Assembly (NCBI RefSeq): GCF_002831565.1
Contig: NZ_CP025096.1
Location: forward strand, 5,062,609 to 5,126,608
Length of the DNA stretch: 64,000 nucleotides
Reading direction: 5' to 3'
Source of the DNA: Spirosoma pollinicola
GTDB taxonomy: Bacteria; Bacteroidota; Bacteroidia; Cytophagales; Spirosomataceae
Shown: in pieces, positions 35,586 to 44,645 of the stretch
Position numbering within the stretch: position 1 is the first letter of the stretch
Layout of the letters: each line of letters opens with the position of its first letter
Translations under genes and position numbers: made by a program
Notes under the pieces: generated by a model
The model's input: the letters and a program-made list of their open reading frames with translations, nothing else
Databases searched by the model: none
Told to the model about the DNA's origin: nothing

Positions 35586-38075
35586 ATGGGTAAAGAAACG
35601 GCAAATAGGTCGATGACACGCTGGTACTGCTACTTTTCCTTATTTTTATTGGGTTTACTTTCCGTCTGCTCGGCTCAGGTAACTAGTCCAACTAACACGG
35701 CTCAAGTTAAGGAAACTTATTCAGTGTCGGGGATAGTACAATCAATGCAGGGCCAACGAATTGTAGCAGCTCTAGTAACTGTTTTAAGACAGGATTCGAG
35801 CTATGTAAAAACAACGCTCACCGATTCGACGGGACGTTATGTACTCAGGAATCTAGTTGATAGTTTATATGTAATCCAAGTGTCACATCTTGGGCAAAAA
35901 AAGGCGAATCGTTCGGTGAGCTTATCTGATTCGCTTCAAAATGCTACTCTGAACTTCACCTTGGAACCTGCTGCAATTAAATTAAACGAGGTTTCGGTTA
36001 GAGAGAAACGGCCTATTTTTGACGTACTCAGCGACCGAATTGTTCTTAATATAGAATCGAATCCAGTCTTTGCGGGCGGTAATGCGCTCGATGCCCTTAG
36101 CTTGGCTCCACGAGTAACGGTTGACCCAATTACCAAATCTGCCGGAATTGACGGAAAGTCAGGTTTGATCGTTTATCAGAATGGCCGGCAATTGTATAAG
36201 TCAGCCGATGAGGTAATCACGTACCTACAAAACCTGCCCTCTAACTCGATCTCCCGAATTGAAATTCTGACTAACCCACCGGCTCAGTATGATGCTGGCA
36301 GTAGCGGGGTCATCTTGATCTTCACAAAGGGGCTTGACTTAAACGGCTTTAACGGTGAGTTGAGCCTTACCGCTGGTGTAGGGCGCTATTTCAAAAGTAA
36401 TGCTTCTCTAAGCTTGTCACTCCAGACTAAGAAAATTCAGGGTTCATTTTTGTATGCGCCTAACTACCGACCTACCTACTTTAGTTGGCGATCAGAACAG
36501 CAACTTACCGATGTACGCCAAAGTGAACAAGGCTTTTCGCGTAGTCAAGAGTTTAATAGAATCGACTATGTTAATCACTTATTACGAACTAGCTGGAATT
36601 GGAACATTGCAAAGTCTGCTTCAATCGGTACGGTTATACAGGCATCACAAACCGCTGAAACGGATAACCCTACATCATCTATCCAATATCAGTTAGCTTC
36701 CAAGAATTCTTCCGTAACACAAGTTGACGCTGTTACTCAACTCAAATCGACTATTTCAAATTTTGCCCTCAACCTGAATGCGAGAAAGGAATTTAGCAAT
36801 CCTCAAACCAATTTGTCAGCAGATATAGATTTTGCTCAGTACAACAATAACTCACTTTCATCAGCCACTTTTACTCAAAACCTACCTGCCTTTCGAGCTG
36901 CTGAATATGTACGTGTTAAGTATCCCAACATAGTAAAGATAAAAACGGCTAAGATTGATTTTTCGACACCTTTTCTCACAAAGGGCCAATTTCAATCAGG
37001 AGTAAAATACAGTTCAATTACTATGAGTAATCTGCCAACTACCGAACAGTATTCACCGTCATTCTCTCAGTTAGAACCTTTGCTATCAAAATCGTATCGG
37101 TATCAAGAACAAACATCTTCAGCTTATAGCAATTTTAACTACGTCTGGGCGCATTGGTCTTTACAAGCTGGTTTAAGGCTTGAACACACCTACTACCGTG
37201 GTCAGTCTGGACCTTCAACCGTAATTAGCCGGGATTATACGAATCTATTCCCTTCATTGAACCTTCAATACACAACAGTTAAGAAGTACCAATACAGTGC
37301 ATCGTTCAATCGTCGCATAATTCGTCCGGCTTTCGATTTGTTAAATCCGGCCTATATTTTTTATGATCCTTTAACCCTCTATTCGGGCAACCCACTACTA
37401 CTGCCCCAGCTCACAACAACGGTCCAGGCTACCTATTTAACCCCCAAACGGATGAATTTAACAGTAGTGTATAGCTACAGTAAGAACCGTATTGCGGAGA
37501 TTATTTATCGAATTGACTCAAGTTCAGCAACAACTCTTAACTATAAAATCAACTTTGATTGGGAAAAACGAATTGCGGCAACGTATTCTGTCCCTATTGA
37601 GATAACTCCTAGCTGGCAACTACTGGCATCTGTAACCGGGGCCAACTCTGAGTTTTACTCTACGTTCAAAGATGTGCCGATCTCGACCAGACAATCAACG
37701 GCTATCTTCCGGTTGAGTAACACGATTAAGGGTAAAATCTGGTCTGCTAATGTCAACCTCACCTACCGTACCAGAGCGGTTGTTGGTTACATGCTATATG
37801 ACCCGATATGGTTTTTAGACTTGGGCGTTCAACGCCCACTTGGGCCAAGAGCAACCATTAAATTAGCGGCATCAGATATTTTTCATACGTTGATAATTAC
37901 CAATTATGGCAACTATCTGAATACAAATATTATCTTCCATCACAAATACGAAAGTCAACGTGTATTGCTTACCTACGCCTATCGCTTTGGGAACTCCAAA
38001 GCTAAAACGCTTAAAGAGCGGTCATTTGGCTCAGATACAGAGCAGGAAAGGCTAGGGGGTGATAATAAAAATTAA
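35586..38075 (+). CDS. Outer membrane beta-barrel (OMP_b-brl_3) receptor-like protein
   Basis: An 829-residue protein. A short N-tail precedes a signal peptide; the ATG at 35613 (MTRWYCYFSLFLLGLLSVCSAQ) is a likely alternative start. A CarboxypepD_reg-like domain (about 45-120, SGIVQSMQGQRIVAALVTV), a plug-like region (about 135-235, DGKSGLIVYQNGRQLY ... PAQYDAGSSGVILI) and a large C-terminal barrel (OMP_b-brl_3) follow. Such TonB-receptor-like proteins lacking an obvious TonB box often stand beside LytS/LytTR pairs in Bacteroidota. It is divergent from the kinase and followed 44 bp later by a serine hydrolase. A role in uptake or sensing of a peptide is inference. Confidence 0.88.
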   Translation: MGKETANRSMTRWYCYFSLFLLGLLSVCSAQVTSPTNTAQVKETYSVSGIVQSMQGQRIVAALVTVLRQDSSYVKTTLTDSTGRYVLRNLVDSLYVIQVSHLGQKKANRSVSLSDSLQNATLNFTLEPAAIKLNEVSVREKRPIFDVLSDRIVLNIESNPVFAGGNALDALSLAPRVTVDPITKSAGIDGKSGLIVYQNGRQLYKSADEVITYLQNLPSNSISRIEILTNPPAQYDAGSSGVILIFTKGLDLNGFNGELSLTAGVGRYFKSNASLSLSLQTKKIQGSFLYAPNYRPTYFSWRSEQQLTDVRQSEQGFSRSQEFNRIDYVNHLLRTSWNWNIAKSASIGTVIQASQTAETDNPTSSIQYQLASKNSSVTQVDAVTQLKSTISNFALNLNARKEFSNPQTNLSADIDFAQYNNNSLSSATFTQNLPAFRAAEYVRVKYPNIVKIKTAKIDFSTPFLTKGQFQSGVKYSSITMSNLPTTEQYSPSFSQLEPLLSKSYRYQEQTSSAYSNFNYVWAHWSLQAGLRLEHTYYRGQSGPSTVISRDYTNLFPSLNLQYTTVKKYQYSASFNRRIIRPAFDLLNPAYIFYDPLTLYSGNPLLLPQLTTTVQATYLTPKRMNLTVVYSYSKNRIAEIIYRIDSSSATTLNYKINFDWEKRIAATYSVPIEITPSWQLLASVTGANSEFYSTFKDVPISTRQSTAIFRLSNTIKGKIWSANVNLTYRTRAVVGYMLYDPIWFLDLGVQRPLGPRATIKLAASDIFHTLIITNYGNYLNTNIIFHHKYESQRVLLTYAYRFGNSKAKTLKERSFGSDTEQERLGGDNKN

Positions 38076-38119
38076 TCTTAAACCAACACTTGTAATCTGC
38101 CTGCACACTGGTTAGCTAT

Positions 38120-39667
38120 ATGAATAAAAAGCACTGGTTTCTATTATTCTTTTTGACGCACAGTTATTTATCAAGTTTGGCTCAAACGCCCGTTTTTATC
38201 TCTGATAGCTTACAGGCCTATATAAAAAGAGGCATGGCAGACTGGCAAATACCAGGCATGGCCGTTGCGATTGTCAAAGATGGTGAAGTAATTGTCAGTA
38301 AAGGCTTTGGCGTATTAGAGGTAGGCAAAGACAGCAGGGTAGATGAAAACACCCTGTTTTTCATTGCCTCAAATACTAAATTATTTACAGCTACAGACTT
38401 CGCCCTTTTAGATGAACGTAAAAAGCTTTCCTTAGACGATAAGGTCATTAAGTATCTTCCTGACTTCCGGTTAGCGGATGCGTCTACTACTCAACTGGTC
38501 ACTATCAGGGATTTGCTATCCCATCGTATAGGGACAAAAAATTTTCAGGGAGATTTCATGTTTTGGGATACCGATTTAACGCGTAAGGACGTATTGAATC
38601 GAATGCGTTTGTTAGCAGCACCAAATCAATTTCGTCAGGATTTCGGCTATTCAAACCAGGGATACGTAGTAGCCTCTGAGATTATCCCTAAAATTAGCGG
38701 CATGAACTGGGAAACCTTTACCGAAAGCTCACTATTGAAACCCTTGGGCATGAATCGAACATTCATGCTCTCGGCGGGAGCCGATAAGCGTTCTAATATA
38801 GCCTTGCCCTATACTACCTGCTGTAGTGCAGACAGTAAACTCACAAAATTGCCCTTCGACAATCTCGACAATTTAGGACCCGCTACCGGTATGCTATCTA
38901 GCGTCAGTGATCTGTCCCGCTGGATGATCATGCAGCTTGATAGTGGTCGCTTTGACGGGAAACGTATTCTTCCTTGGGCCGTGTTAGAAAAAACACGTGT
39001 TGTCAATACACTTGCCAGCACGGACAAAATGAAGGCGTTCCCACTTTCTTATCAATTTTATTGCTTAGGTACTGGCCTTTTTGACTACGCGGGATACTAC
39101 GTCTATGCCCATGCGGGAGCCTGTTCCGGTTTTAAAAGCACAACAACGTTAGTTCCGGAAAAAAATTTAGGCATTGTCGTCCTGACCAATCAAGACAATA
39201 GTAACTTTCATGAAGCACTACGTTTTCAAATTCTCGATGCTTATCTGAACGTGCCTTATACCAACCGTCACAGTTATTATTTGAACCGTGCCAAAAGCAA
39301 AGATCAAAAGAGCAGAGATGAAATTAAGGGGTTAACTCAACGTGTTGAAAAGAAATTAAAACCTAAAATTCCCTTACTGGCTTACTGCGGGACATACAGA
39401 AATGAGTTGTACGGTACGTTGTCAGTTGCACTCGATACGGTAAAGGGAAGATCAGGGCTGACCATTCATTTTGAACACCATCAAAGCCTTATTGCTCAAC
39501 TAGACTACATGGATGGGGAAGAATTTAGGTTAACGTTTTCCAATCCAAGATTTGGAATTTTTCCGGTGTCGTTTACAAAGGCTAACAATCAAGTAGAAAG
39601 TCTGGAAATTAAGGGGACTGATTTCGTTGACCACGATTCATACGAGTTCAAAAAAATGAATGAGTAA
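38120..39667 (+). CDS. Secreted class C beta-lactamase-like serine hydrolase
   Basis: A 515-residue protein with a signal peptide (ending SSLAQTPV), then a Beta-lactamase/AmpC-like domain at about 30-390. The catalytic SxxK is in FIASNTKLFTA (Ser-Asn-Thr-Lys), the YxN motif in DFGYSNQGY, and the third motif region in YAHAGACSGF (HxG-like). A C-terminal DUF3471-like beta domain (about 420-512) ends the chain. Substrates may be D-Ala peptides or other esters/amides. The position just behind the receptor gene suggests one operon. A link to RiPP processing is possible but not shown. Confidence 0.9.
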   Translation: MNKKHWFLLFFLTHSYLSSLAQTPVFISDSLQAYIKRGMADWQIPGMAVAIVKDGEVIVSKGFGVLEVGKDSRVDENTLFFIASNTKLFTATDFALLDERKKLSLDDKVIKYLPDFRLADASTTQLVTIRDLLSHRIGTKNFQGDFMFWDTDLTRKDVLNRMRLLAAPNQFRQDFGYSNQGYVVASEIIPKISGMNWETFTESSLLKPLGMNRTFMLSAGADKRSNIALPYTTCCSADSKLTKLPFDNLDNLGPATGMLSSVSDLSRWMIMQLDSGRFDGKRILPWAVLEKTRVVNTLASTDKMKAFPLSYQFYCLGTGLFDYAGYYVYAHAGACSGFKSTTTLVPEKNLGIVVLTNQDNSNFHEALRFQILDAYLNVPYTNRHSYYLNRAKSKDQKSRDEIKGLTQRVEKKLKPKIPLLAYCGTYRNELYGTLSVALDTVKGRSGLTIHFEHHQSLIAQLDYMDGEEFRLTFSNPRFGIFPVSFTKANNQVESLEIKGTDFVDHDSYEFKKMNE

Positions 39668-40192
39668 GTAAATTATGACTTATTTATAAATCTCTGAACT
39701 AATTCTTACAGGCTACATCTAGACCACCTTTTGGTGCTGTGATTTCATTCTGGGGCTAATCTGCGTCTGCTTGGTTGGATCAACTCTTAAAGGCATCACT
39801 ACCAACCTAATTTTGTTATATTTTATCAATAATCAGTCCTAAATTGATTTCATCGTGGCCCTTTGCATAATTGTAGCACCCGGCAGCCCGCATGAATCCT
39901 CAAACTAGTGTAATAAGCCTTATTGTCTATATTAGAGACGTCATGAAGTAAGCCAGCTAACTGTTTAACAAAACTGGATTTTGTTAAACTTTTCTCGTAG
40001 CTTATCAAAAATGAGATTATACAACAGGTCGTATGCCTTTAGGTTTGTGCCATGATATTATTCGAAGGTTGGCTTTCGTAATCCAGCTACCTTCGATGAC
40101 TCACAAATGTGAGTAGCCCTACTGCTTCGGCAGGCCCCACAGAGTTGCCTTAAACCGTATGCCAGGTAAGACCTATCCGTAGATCTAAGCCT
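39668..40192. other. Intergenic region left of the IS3 element
   Basis: About 525 bp without a credible gene. It contains a short stem ACTCAC-N4-GTGAGT near 40097 and nothing else of note. It ends at the CTG target duplication (40193-40195) of the IS element. Confidence 0.5.
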
Positions 40193-40224
40193 CTGTGGAC
40201 TTGCAATAGTATAGTGGAGATTTT

Positions 40225-41055
40225 TTAGGCGGCCATTGAGGAAGTGTAAAAATAAGATTCTTGCTGACTGGGCGTGCGATAATTCAATACCGAATGTTTC
40301 CGTCGGCGATTGTACCAACCCTCGATATACTCGAAGGTTGCTAACCGGGCTGCTGCCCGCGTCGCAAAATAAGTATGGTTGACCATCTCGCACTTGAGGG
40401 TCTTAAAAAAACTCTCGGCAACCGCATTATCCCAACAATTTCCTTTTCGGCTCATACTTTGCTCAACCGGTAAGTGCTTTAGTTCATCCTTAAATTCAGT
40501 GCAGGCATATTGGATGCCACGGTCTGAATGAAACAGAAGCTGATCATCTATTACTCGGTTTTTGAAGGCCATACGTAAGGCTGCTACACTCGTATCCACC
40601 GCTTTCATACTATCGCTCAAGGCCCAACCAACCACTTTTCGGTCGGCCAGATCCAAAATCACGGTTAGATAGAGCCAACCCTGACCAGTGGCGATATAAG
40701 TGAGGTCTGACACCCACTTTTGCCCTGGTTTATCGGCCGTAAACTCCCTATTTAGCAGGTTTTTAGCCACTGGGTAATTATGATTTGATTCCGTAGTCTG
40801 CACCCGATACTTTTTATACATGATGCTACGAATACCTGCCTTATGCATGAGTCTGGCAATGCGGTTACGGGAGGCTTTCACTCCCTGCTCGCGGAGTTCA
40901 TCCGCAATCCGGGGACTGCCGTAGCGCGATTGGCTTTGGGTATGCACTTGTCGGATGCGGTTGATCAACTTATCTTGATTCAGTTGCCTCTTCCCAATCG
41001 GATGTTTACGCCAATAGTAATAACCACTACTGCTCACATTCAGCACTTTACACAT
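40225..41055 (-). CDS. IS3-family transposase OrfB (DDE integrase domain)
   Basis: From the ATG at 41055 this reads 276 residues: HTH_21 (about 28-85, HTQSQSRYGSPRIADEL) and an rve integrase core. The catalytic triad is in WVSDLTYI, FHSDRGIQY and NAVAESFFKT (D, D, E), with the K/R residues after the Glu. The open frame extends upstream to the AAAAAAG site (EVFRFIKEHTNEFPVEKMCKV), so the working protein is made as an OrfAB fusion by -1 frameshifting. Confidence 0.93.
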   Translation of the reverse strand: MCKVLNVSSSGYYYWRKHPIGKRQLNQDKLINRIRQVHTQSQSRYGSPRIADELREQGVKASRNRIARLMHKAGIRSIMYKKYRVQTTESNHNYPVAKNLLNREFTADKPGQKWVSDLTYIATGQGWLYLTVILDLADRKVVGWALSDSMKAVDTSVAALRMAFKNRVIDDQLLFHSDRGIQYACTEFKDELKHLPVEQSMSRKGNCWDNAVAESFFKTLKCEMVNHTYFATRAAARLATFEYIEGWYNRRRKHSVLNYRTPSQQESYFYTSSMAA

Positions 41056-41087
41056 CTTCTCAACGGGAAATTCGTTGGTATGTTCCT

Positions 41088-41390
41088 TTATAAATCGGAA
41101 TACCTCCCGTCGCCCTTGGAGAAGATGCTGACCGCCTTTTTTAATATATCGCGTTCCATCTGAGCTTCTCGAAGCTCCCGTTGCAACCTCCTGATCTGTT
41201 GCTGTTCATCAGTAAGTGCGGTATTGGCAGGCAACGGTTGATCGTTTTTTTTTGGCCGTTGCCTCCATTTACTGATTCGTCCCGGATCGATGTCCAATTC
41301 GCGGGCGGCCTCTTGAATTGATCCTTTTACATACGATAACTCGACGGCCATTTCTTTAAATGCTATGTCAAACACACGTCGTTTAACCAT
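41088..41390 (-). CDS. IS3-family transposase OrfA
   Basis: A 100-residue protein from the ATG at 41388-41390 (MVKRRVFDIAFKEMAVELSY). It has a helix-turn-helix of the HTH_Tnp_1 type (SIQEAARELDIDPGRISKWRQR) and a leucine-zipper coiled coil (EQQQIRRLQRELREAQMERDILKKAV). It provides DNA binding and, after frameshift, the N-terminus of the OrfAB transposase. Confidence 0.93.
   Translation of the reverse strand: MVKRRVFDIAFKEMAVELSYVKGSIQEAARELDIDPGRISKWRQRPKKNDQPLPANTALTDEQQQIRRLQRELREAQMERDILKKAVSIFSKGDGRYSDL
41136..41142 (-). promoter_or_regulatory. A AAA AAG programmed -1 frameshift site
   Basis: In orfA the codons TTA AAA AAG form the heptamer A-AAA-AAG. Shifting -1 enters an open frame (GGQHLLQGRREVFRFIKEH) that continues without stop into orfB. 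Confidence 0.85.
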
Positions 41391-41573
41391 GGTCAAATTG
41401 AAGTTTGTCCCCAAATCTGCTCCAAAAAAAGTCTCCAGTCAAATGTAGCAAGTCCACTGTGGGGTTCCGTGAACATAAGATTCAAATAGAAATGAGGGTT
41501 GCCAGGCCCATTAGAAAGGTAATGAATTCTGTTCAGGAAGTGGTTGATTGATAAACTTTACCTCTATCTTATC

Positions 41574-42590
41574 ATGGATTGCTCAAATCAGTATCGCTAT
41601 TTTATTGGCGTTGACGTATCAAAAAGTGAGTTAGACTTTGCGGTGGTCGAAGCAAATCAAGTACTTTTTCATGTCGAAGTCAGCAATGACAAAAAAGGAA
41701 TCCAAGCCTTCTTTCGCCAGCTCAAGGATTTGAACCAAGGTGAGATTAAGCATAGTCTTTTCTGTCTCGAGCATACCGGAATTTATAACAATCCACTCTT
41801 ATCATTTCTATTTCAAAAACAAGCGTCCGTCTGGGTGGAGAAGGCTACCCAAATTCGGGAAAGCATGGGCGTGAGTCGAACCAAGAACGATAAAGTAGAT
41901 GCTATCAAAATTGCCCGTTATGCTTATAAAAATAGGGAAGACGTGCAGCTATGGCATCATAAACGAGATGTGATTGAACAATTAGATCGGTTAACCGCTA
42001 TGCGCAAACGAATAGTGAGTGCTATCCATATGCTTAAAGTACCACTCAACGAATCGGCCGAGTTCGTCACTAAGAAGGCATCAAGGAGCGATACCAAGGC
42101 CTGCACTCATTCATTACTTGCCCTGCAAAAAGACCTGAAAGGAGTCGATATTGCTATTAAGCAAGTCATCAAGTCTGATCCAGCATTGCATGAATTATTT
42201 GAAATTGTTACTTCCATCAAGGGCGTTGGTATTACAGTAGCCACTGAAGTCATCATTACGACCAATGAGTTTAAAGATATTACCGATCCTAAAAAGTTTG
42301 CCTGCTACGCTGGAGTCGTCCCTTTTGAGCAGAGTTCGGGTCGCAAACGAGGGAAACCTCAGGTCAGTCGGATTGCCAACAAAAAGGTAAAGGCACTCTT
42401 GCACTTGGCGGCTTTATCAGCCAGTCGTCACTCGGAAGAATTTCAGACCTACTTTGACCGCAAAGTATCGGAAGGCAAAAACAAGATGTTAGTGCTCAAC
42501 AACATTCGTAATAAAATTGTATTGCGCATTTTCGCTTGCGTCCGGCGAGGTCAGAAATATGAAAATTTTTATCCTTCCCCTGTTGTTTGA
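41574..42590 (+). CDS. IS110-family transposase
   Basis: A 338-residue protein from the ATG at 41574 (MDCSNQYRYFIGVDVSK); a start at 41544 adds ten residues. The N-terminal RuvC-like DEDD_Tnp domain (about 10-160) has the acidic residues in GVDVSKSELDF, CLEHTGIY and KNDKVDAIKIA. The C-terminal Transposase_20 domain (about 205-300: VTSIKGVGITVATEVI, FACYAGVVPFEQSSG) carries the conserved Ser in LSASRHSEEF. IS110 elements have no inverted repeats and make no target duplication. The active forms use a bridge RNA from their own non-coding ends. The left flank here (41457-41573) is only 117 bp before the IS3 element begins. Confidence 0.92.
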   Translation: MDCSNQYRYFIGVDVSKSELDFAVVEANQVLFHVEVSNDKKGIQAFFRQLKDLNQGEIKHSLFCLEHTGIYNNPLLSFLFQKQASVWVEKATQIRESMGVSRTKNDKVDAIKIARYAYKNREDVQLWHHKRDVIEQLDRLTAMRKRIVSAIHMLKVPLNESAEFVTKKASRSDTKACTHSLLALQKDLKGVDIAIKQVIKSDPALHELFEIVTSIKGVGITVATEVIITTNEFKDITDPKKFACYAGVVPFEQSSGRKRGKPQVSRIANKKVKALLHLAALSASRHSEEFQTYFDRKVSEGKNKMLVLNNIRNKIVLRIFACVRRGQKYENFYPSPVV

Positions 42591-42622
42591 GTCATAGAAA
42601 TCTACGGGCGGAGTGGTCAACG

Positions 42623-43516
42623 TTAATTGGGCCACCAGCGGGGCTTAATAGAAGTACGATACGCACTCGTCTCACAAACAAAGCAGGGCAACAGCGGATC
42701 AACCGTCACTCGAAAATAGACCGGATTACCCTGAGCCGCTGACCGATCAACTAGTAATTAGGCTTCCGATTCGCCAGTTGCTCCAAAATAGCCATATGCC
42801 AAAGCACCAACCTTATTAAGGGCATGAATATTACCGCTAACATTCTGCGGGGCTGTGTCAAATTGGCCTCCAGTATTGGCTATAAGTTGAGCCGTTCGTT
42901 TAAAAAAACTATATACGCCTGCACTCAGTAACTGCTGTTCTACTTCAAAAAATAAGGTTGCCCCCATCATACGTGACTTGAGGAATCGGCTGCCGACTAA
43001 TCGAATGACCATTAATAGCTATATCCGAAGCGATATTAACACAGTTGCTGTAACAGTGGGTAATATCCCAGCAATTTCGACAACAACTGATACCCGTACT
43101 TGGATTACCTGTCACGGTGGCGCAATAATCTAGAAATTGATAATGGGTCCACTCCCAGCGATAAAAATCACCTGTAGTAGCCAGGTCTTTGGTGTCGACG
43201 AACACATTCCACAGATTGGCCTTGTCATTGGTCAACGCGATGGGATCATATTGATATTCATAGTAAAGTCGATCAATGGGCGGACAGTCTTTCAAGCGTT
43301 CGGGATCGGATTCATATAGGGTTCCATCCTTGGTTTGAATCAGCAATTTGTAGCTGCGCCCAACGACTCCCTGGAAATCCCCTGGTTTCGTCCTGTAAAC
43401 GCCAGGGGTTTGTTGCTGTAACACTTCCTGATTGCCCAGCGTATCCCCTATTGTCACCAACGCTCCGGTTTCCAACAAATTGAGACTGGTTGAGGAGTAG
43501 TCAGCCGTTCGGCTTA
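42623..43516 (-). pseudogene. Decayed DUF4249 lipoprotein gene
   Basis: On the minus strand the DUF4249 core can be followed: LSRTADYSSTSLNLLETGAL, GVVGRSYKLLIQTKDGTLYES, FYRWEWTHYQF, NGHSISRQPI, VSGNIHALNK, LAYGYFGATGES and the end C-x4-YRTSIKPRWW. The first 45 or so residues, with signal peptide and lipobox, are missing. A T6 run at 42947-42952 carries an extra base (NLIF then stop; the other frame continues FEVEQQLL), and a stop at 42758 breaks the frame before the tail. It is a dead copy cut off at a 15-bp hairpin (43517) on one side and bordered by the IS110 element on the other. Confidence 0.88.
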
Positions 43517-43552
43517 GGGAGTGCTCGCTGAACTGTGTCAGCGAGCACTCCC
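43517..43552. repeat. Perfect 15-bp hairpin at the truncation point of the DUF4249 pseudogene
   Basis: GGGAGTGCTCGCTGA (43517-43531) and its exact complement (43538-43552) enclose a 6-nt loop. No T-tract follows. Its position exactly at the break between two unrelated gene remnants suggests the end of a lost mobile element or a recombination site. Confidence 0.8.
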
Positions 43553-43598
43553 CCGCAGCCACGCCACTTATACAACAAGCCAGATTACAGGGTAAACC

Positions 43599-43760
43599 TT
43601 ATCGAAGTGCGATAGTAGTCTTTCGCTTAAGTTTAAATAGGCCATCTACTTTTAGCTTGTAAAGGGTAGGCCAATTTTTACCCGTTATGTATAAGTCAGC
43701 TTCTTGAGGCCGGTAAGCAATCCCATTCAAGACATTTTCTTTGATATCTACTTTTTTTAG
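43599..43760 (-). pseudogene. C-terminal fragment of glutaminyl-peptide cyclotransferase
   Basis: The minus strand reads KENVLNGIAYRPQEADLYIT, GKNWPTLYKLKVDGLF and a stop at 43599. VLNGIAY-x-P-(E/Q) followed by (V/I)TGKxWPxLY is the characteristic C-terminal blade of the Glu_cyclase_2 (bacterial glutaminyl cyclase) beta-propeller. About 50 of some 260 codons remain; the frame is lost to the right of 43760. Confidence 0.75.
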
Positions 43761-44098
43761 TGAACAAGCCAGGCACAACCGAACTTGTCGCGTTTGATCA
43801 GCTGTGCAGTAGTGGAGGAATTCTAAATGCTTACAAAGCTTTTACAGTAGCACTTGCAAAAGATGCTAAACAATCCCCTGCAAAAGTTCATCGGTAAAAA
43901 CAATACAATTGGCCAATTCATCAACTAATAAGCCGAAGTTGAACAATTAATATTTGTTACTTCTATATTCTTCAGTATGTTTGGTTATCTACAGAGTTGT
44001 AGAAACCTATCGGGGGATAGAAAACGAAAAAAGGGATCTCAGACGTGAAAATTCCATTTTTTTGCAAATACTCTTTAAATCCGCCGACGCTCCAACTA
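43761..44098. other. Boundary region with a possible gene tail
   Basis: On the plus strand about 43772-43897 reads an open tail (SSGGILNAYKAFTVALAKDA ... stop) that looks coding but has no start; it may be another gene fragment. Nothing else was recognised. The plasmid/ICE-type gene set starts to the right. Confidence 0.35.
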
Positions 44099-44506
44099 CT
44101 AATCCTGCTCATCCAGGAACTGATTCCAGTCCTCGTCATCGTCATCTGATAATTCAGTATCATATTCTGCTAATTCCCTAAATCCAATAAACTCAAGTTG
44201 CCCCACCAGCCAATACCGTGTCAATTCAGGCGACATGAGTTCACCCGTTTTATTAACGTGTATCCACAAGGCCCGGCCGTAGTAAACGGCTCCAGTTTCG
44301 CGCCATTGCCAGCCTGGTGGCAGGGGCGGCTGGGTAAGCACATCACCATTCATAATGGCCCGATCACCGCTCGGCTGATGCAAAAAAAAACCAATTTCAA
44401 CGGTACCGACCCAACGGCTGATATCCGACAAGGAATCCGTTAGCTCAATTGGATATACCGATTCCAGGTAAGGATCGATTAGCCAGGCGGAAAATAAAGG
44501 CTGCAT
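44099..44506 (-). CDS. Unknown acidic protein at the end of the mobile-region operon
   Basis: A 135-residue soluble protein (MQPLFSAWLIDPYLESVYPI). The second half is WQWRETGAVYYGRALWIHVN and a strongly acidic C-terminus (SDDDDEDWNQFLDEQD). Its WLIDPYLESVYP start resembles DUF3846-type proteins of mobile elements, but no match can be claimed. It is on the same strand as the Toprim gene, 139 bp downstream, and may be the last gene of the operon starting at 52138. Confidence 0.55.
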   Translation of the reverse strand: MQPLFSAWLIDPYLESVYPIELTDSLSDISRWVGTVEIGFFLHQPSGDRAIMNGDVLTQPPLPPGWQWRETGAVYYGRALWIHVNKTGELMSPELTRYWLVGQLEFIGFRELAEYDTELSDDDDEDWNQFLDEQD

Positions 44507-44645
44507 AGTTGCGGACGTTTTACAGGCTACTAGACGATTATAAAAGTAACGATGAGCGGCAATTACCTGGTGAATAAAGGTCCTAAACGAACTTAACGCG
44601 CAGTCGAAAATACCACTCGGTTTAGGGTTTGTCTAGAAACACTGA

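Larger units (their letters stand above)
40196..41456 (-). mobile_element. Complete IS3-family insertion sequence (1261 bp)
   Basis: The terminal inverted repeats begin TGGACTTGC at both ends; the left reads TGGACTTGCAATAGTATAGT, and the right, inverted, TGGACTTGCTACATTTGACT, both followed by a GGAGA-T-rich block. CTG directly flanks both ends (40193-40195 and 41457-41459), a 3-bp target duplication as is usual for IS3. Inside are orfA and orfB with a frameshift signal. The intact TSD and ORFs point to a recent, probably active insertion. Confidence 0.92.

Noticed and set aside
40058..40393. 111-codon minus-strand ORF over the left end of the IS3 element
   Set aside because: It crosses the IS boundary and mostly lies in another frame of orfB; a chance frame.
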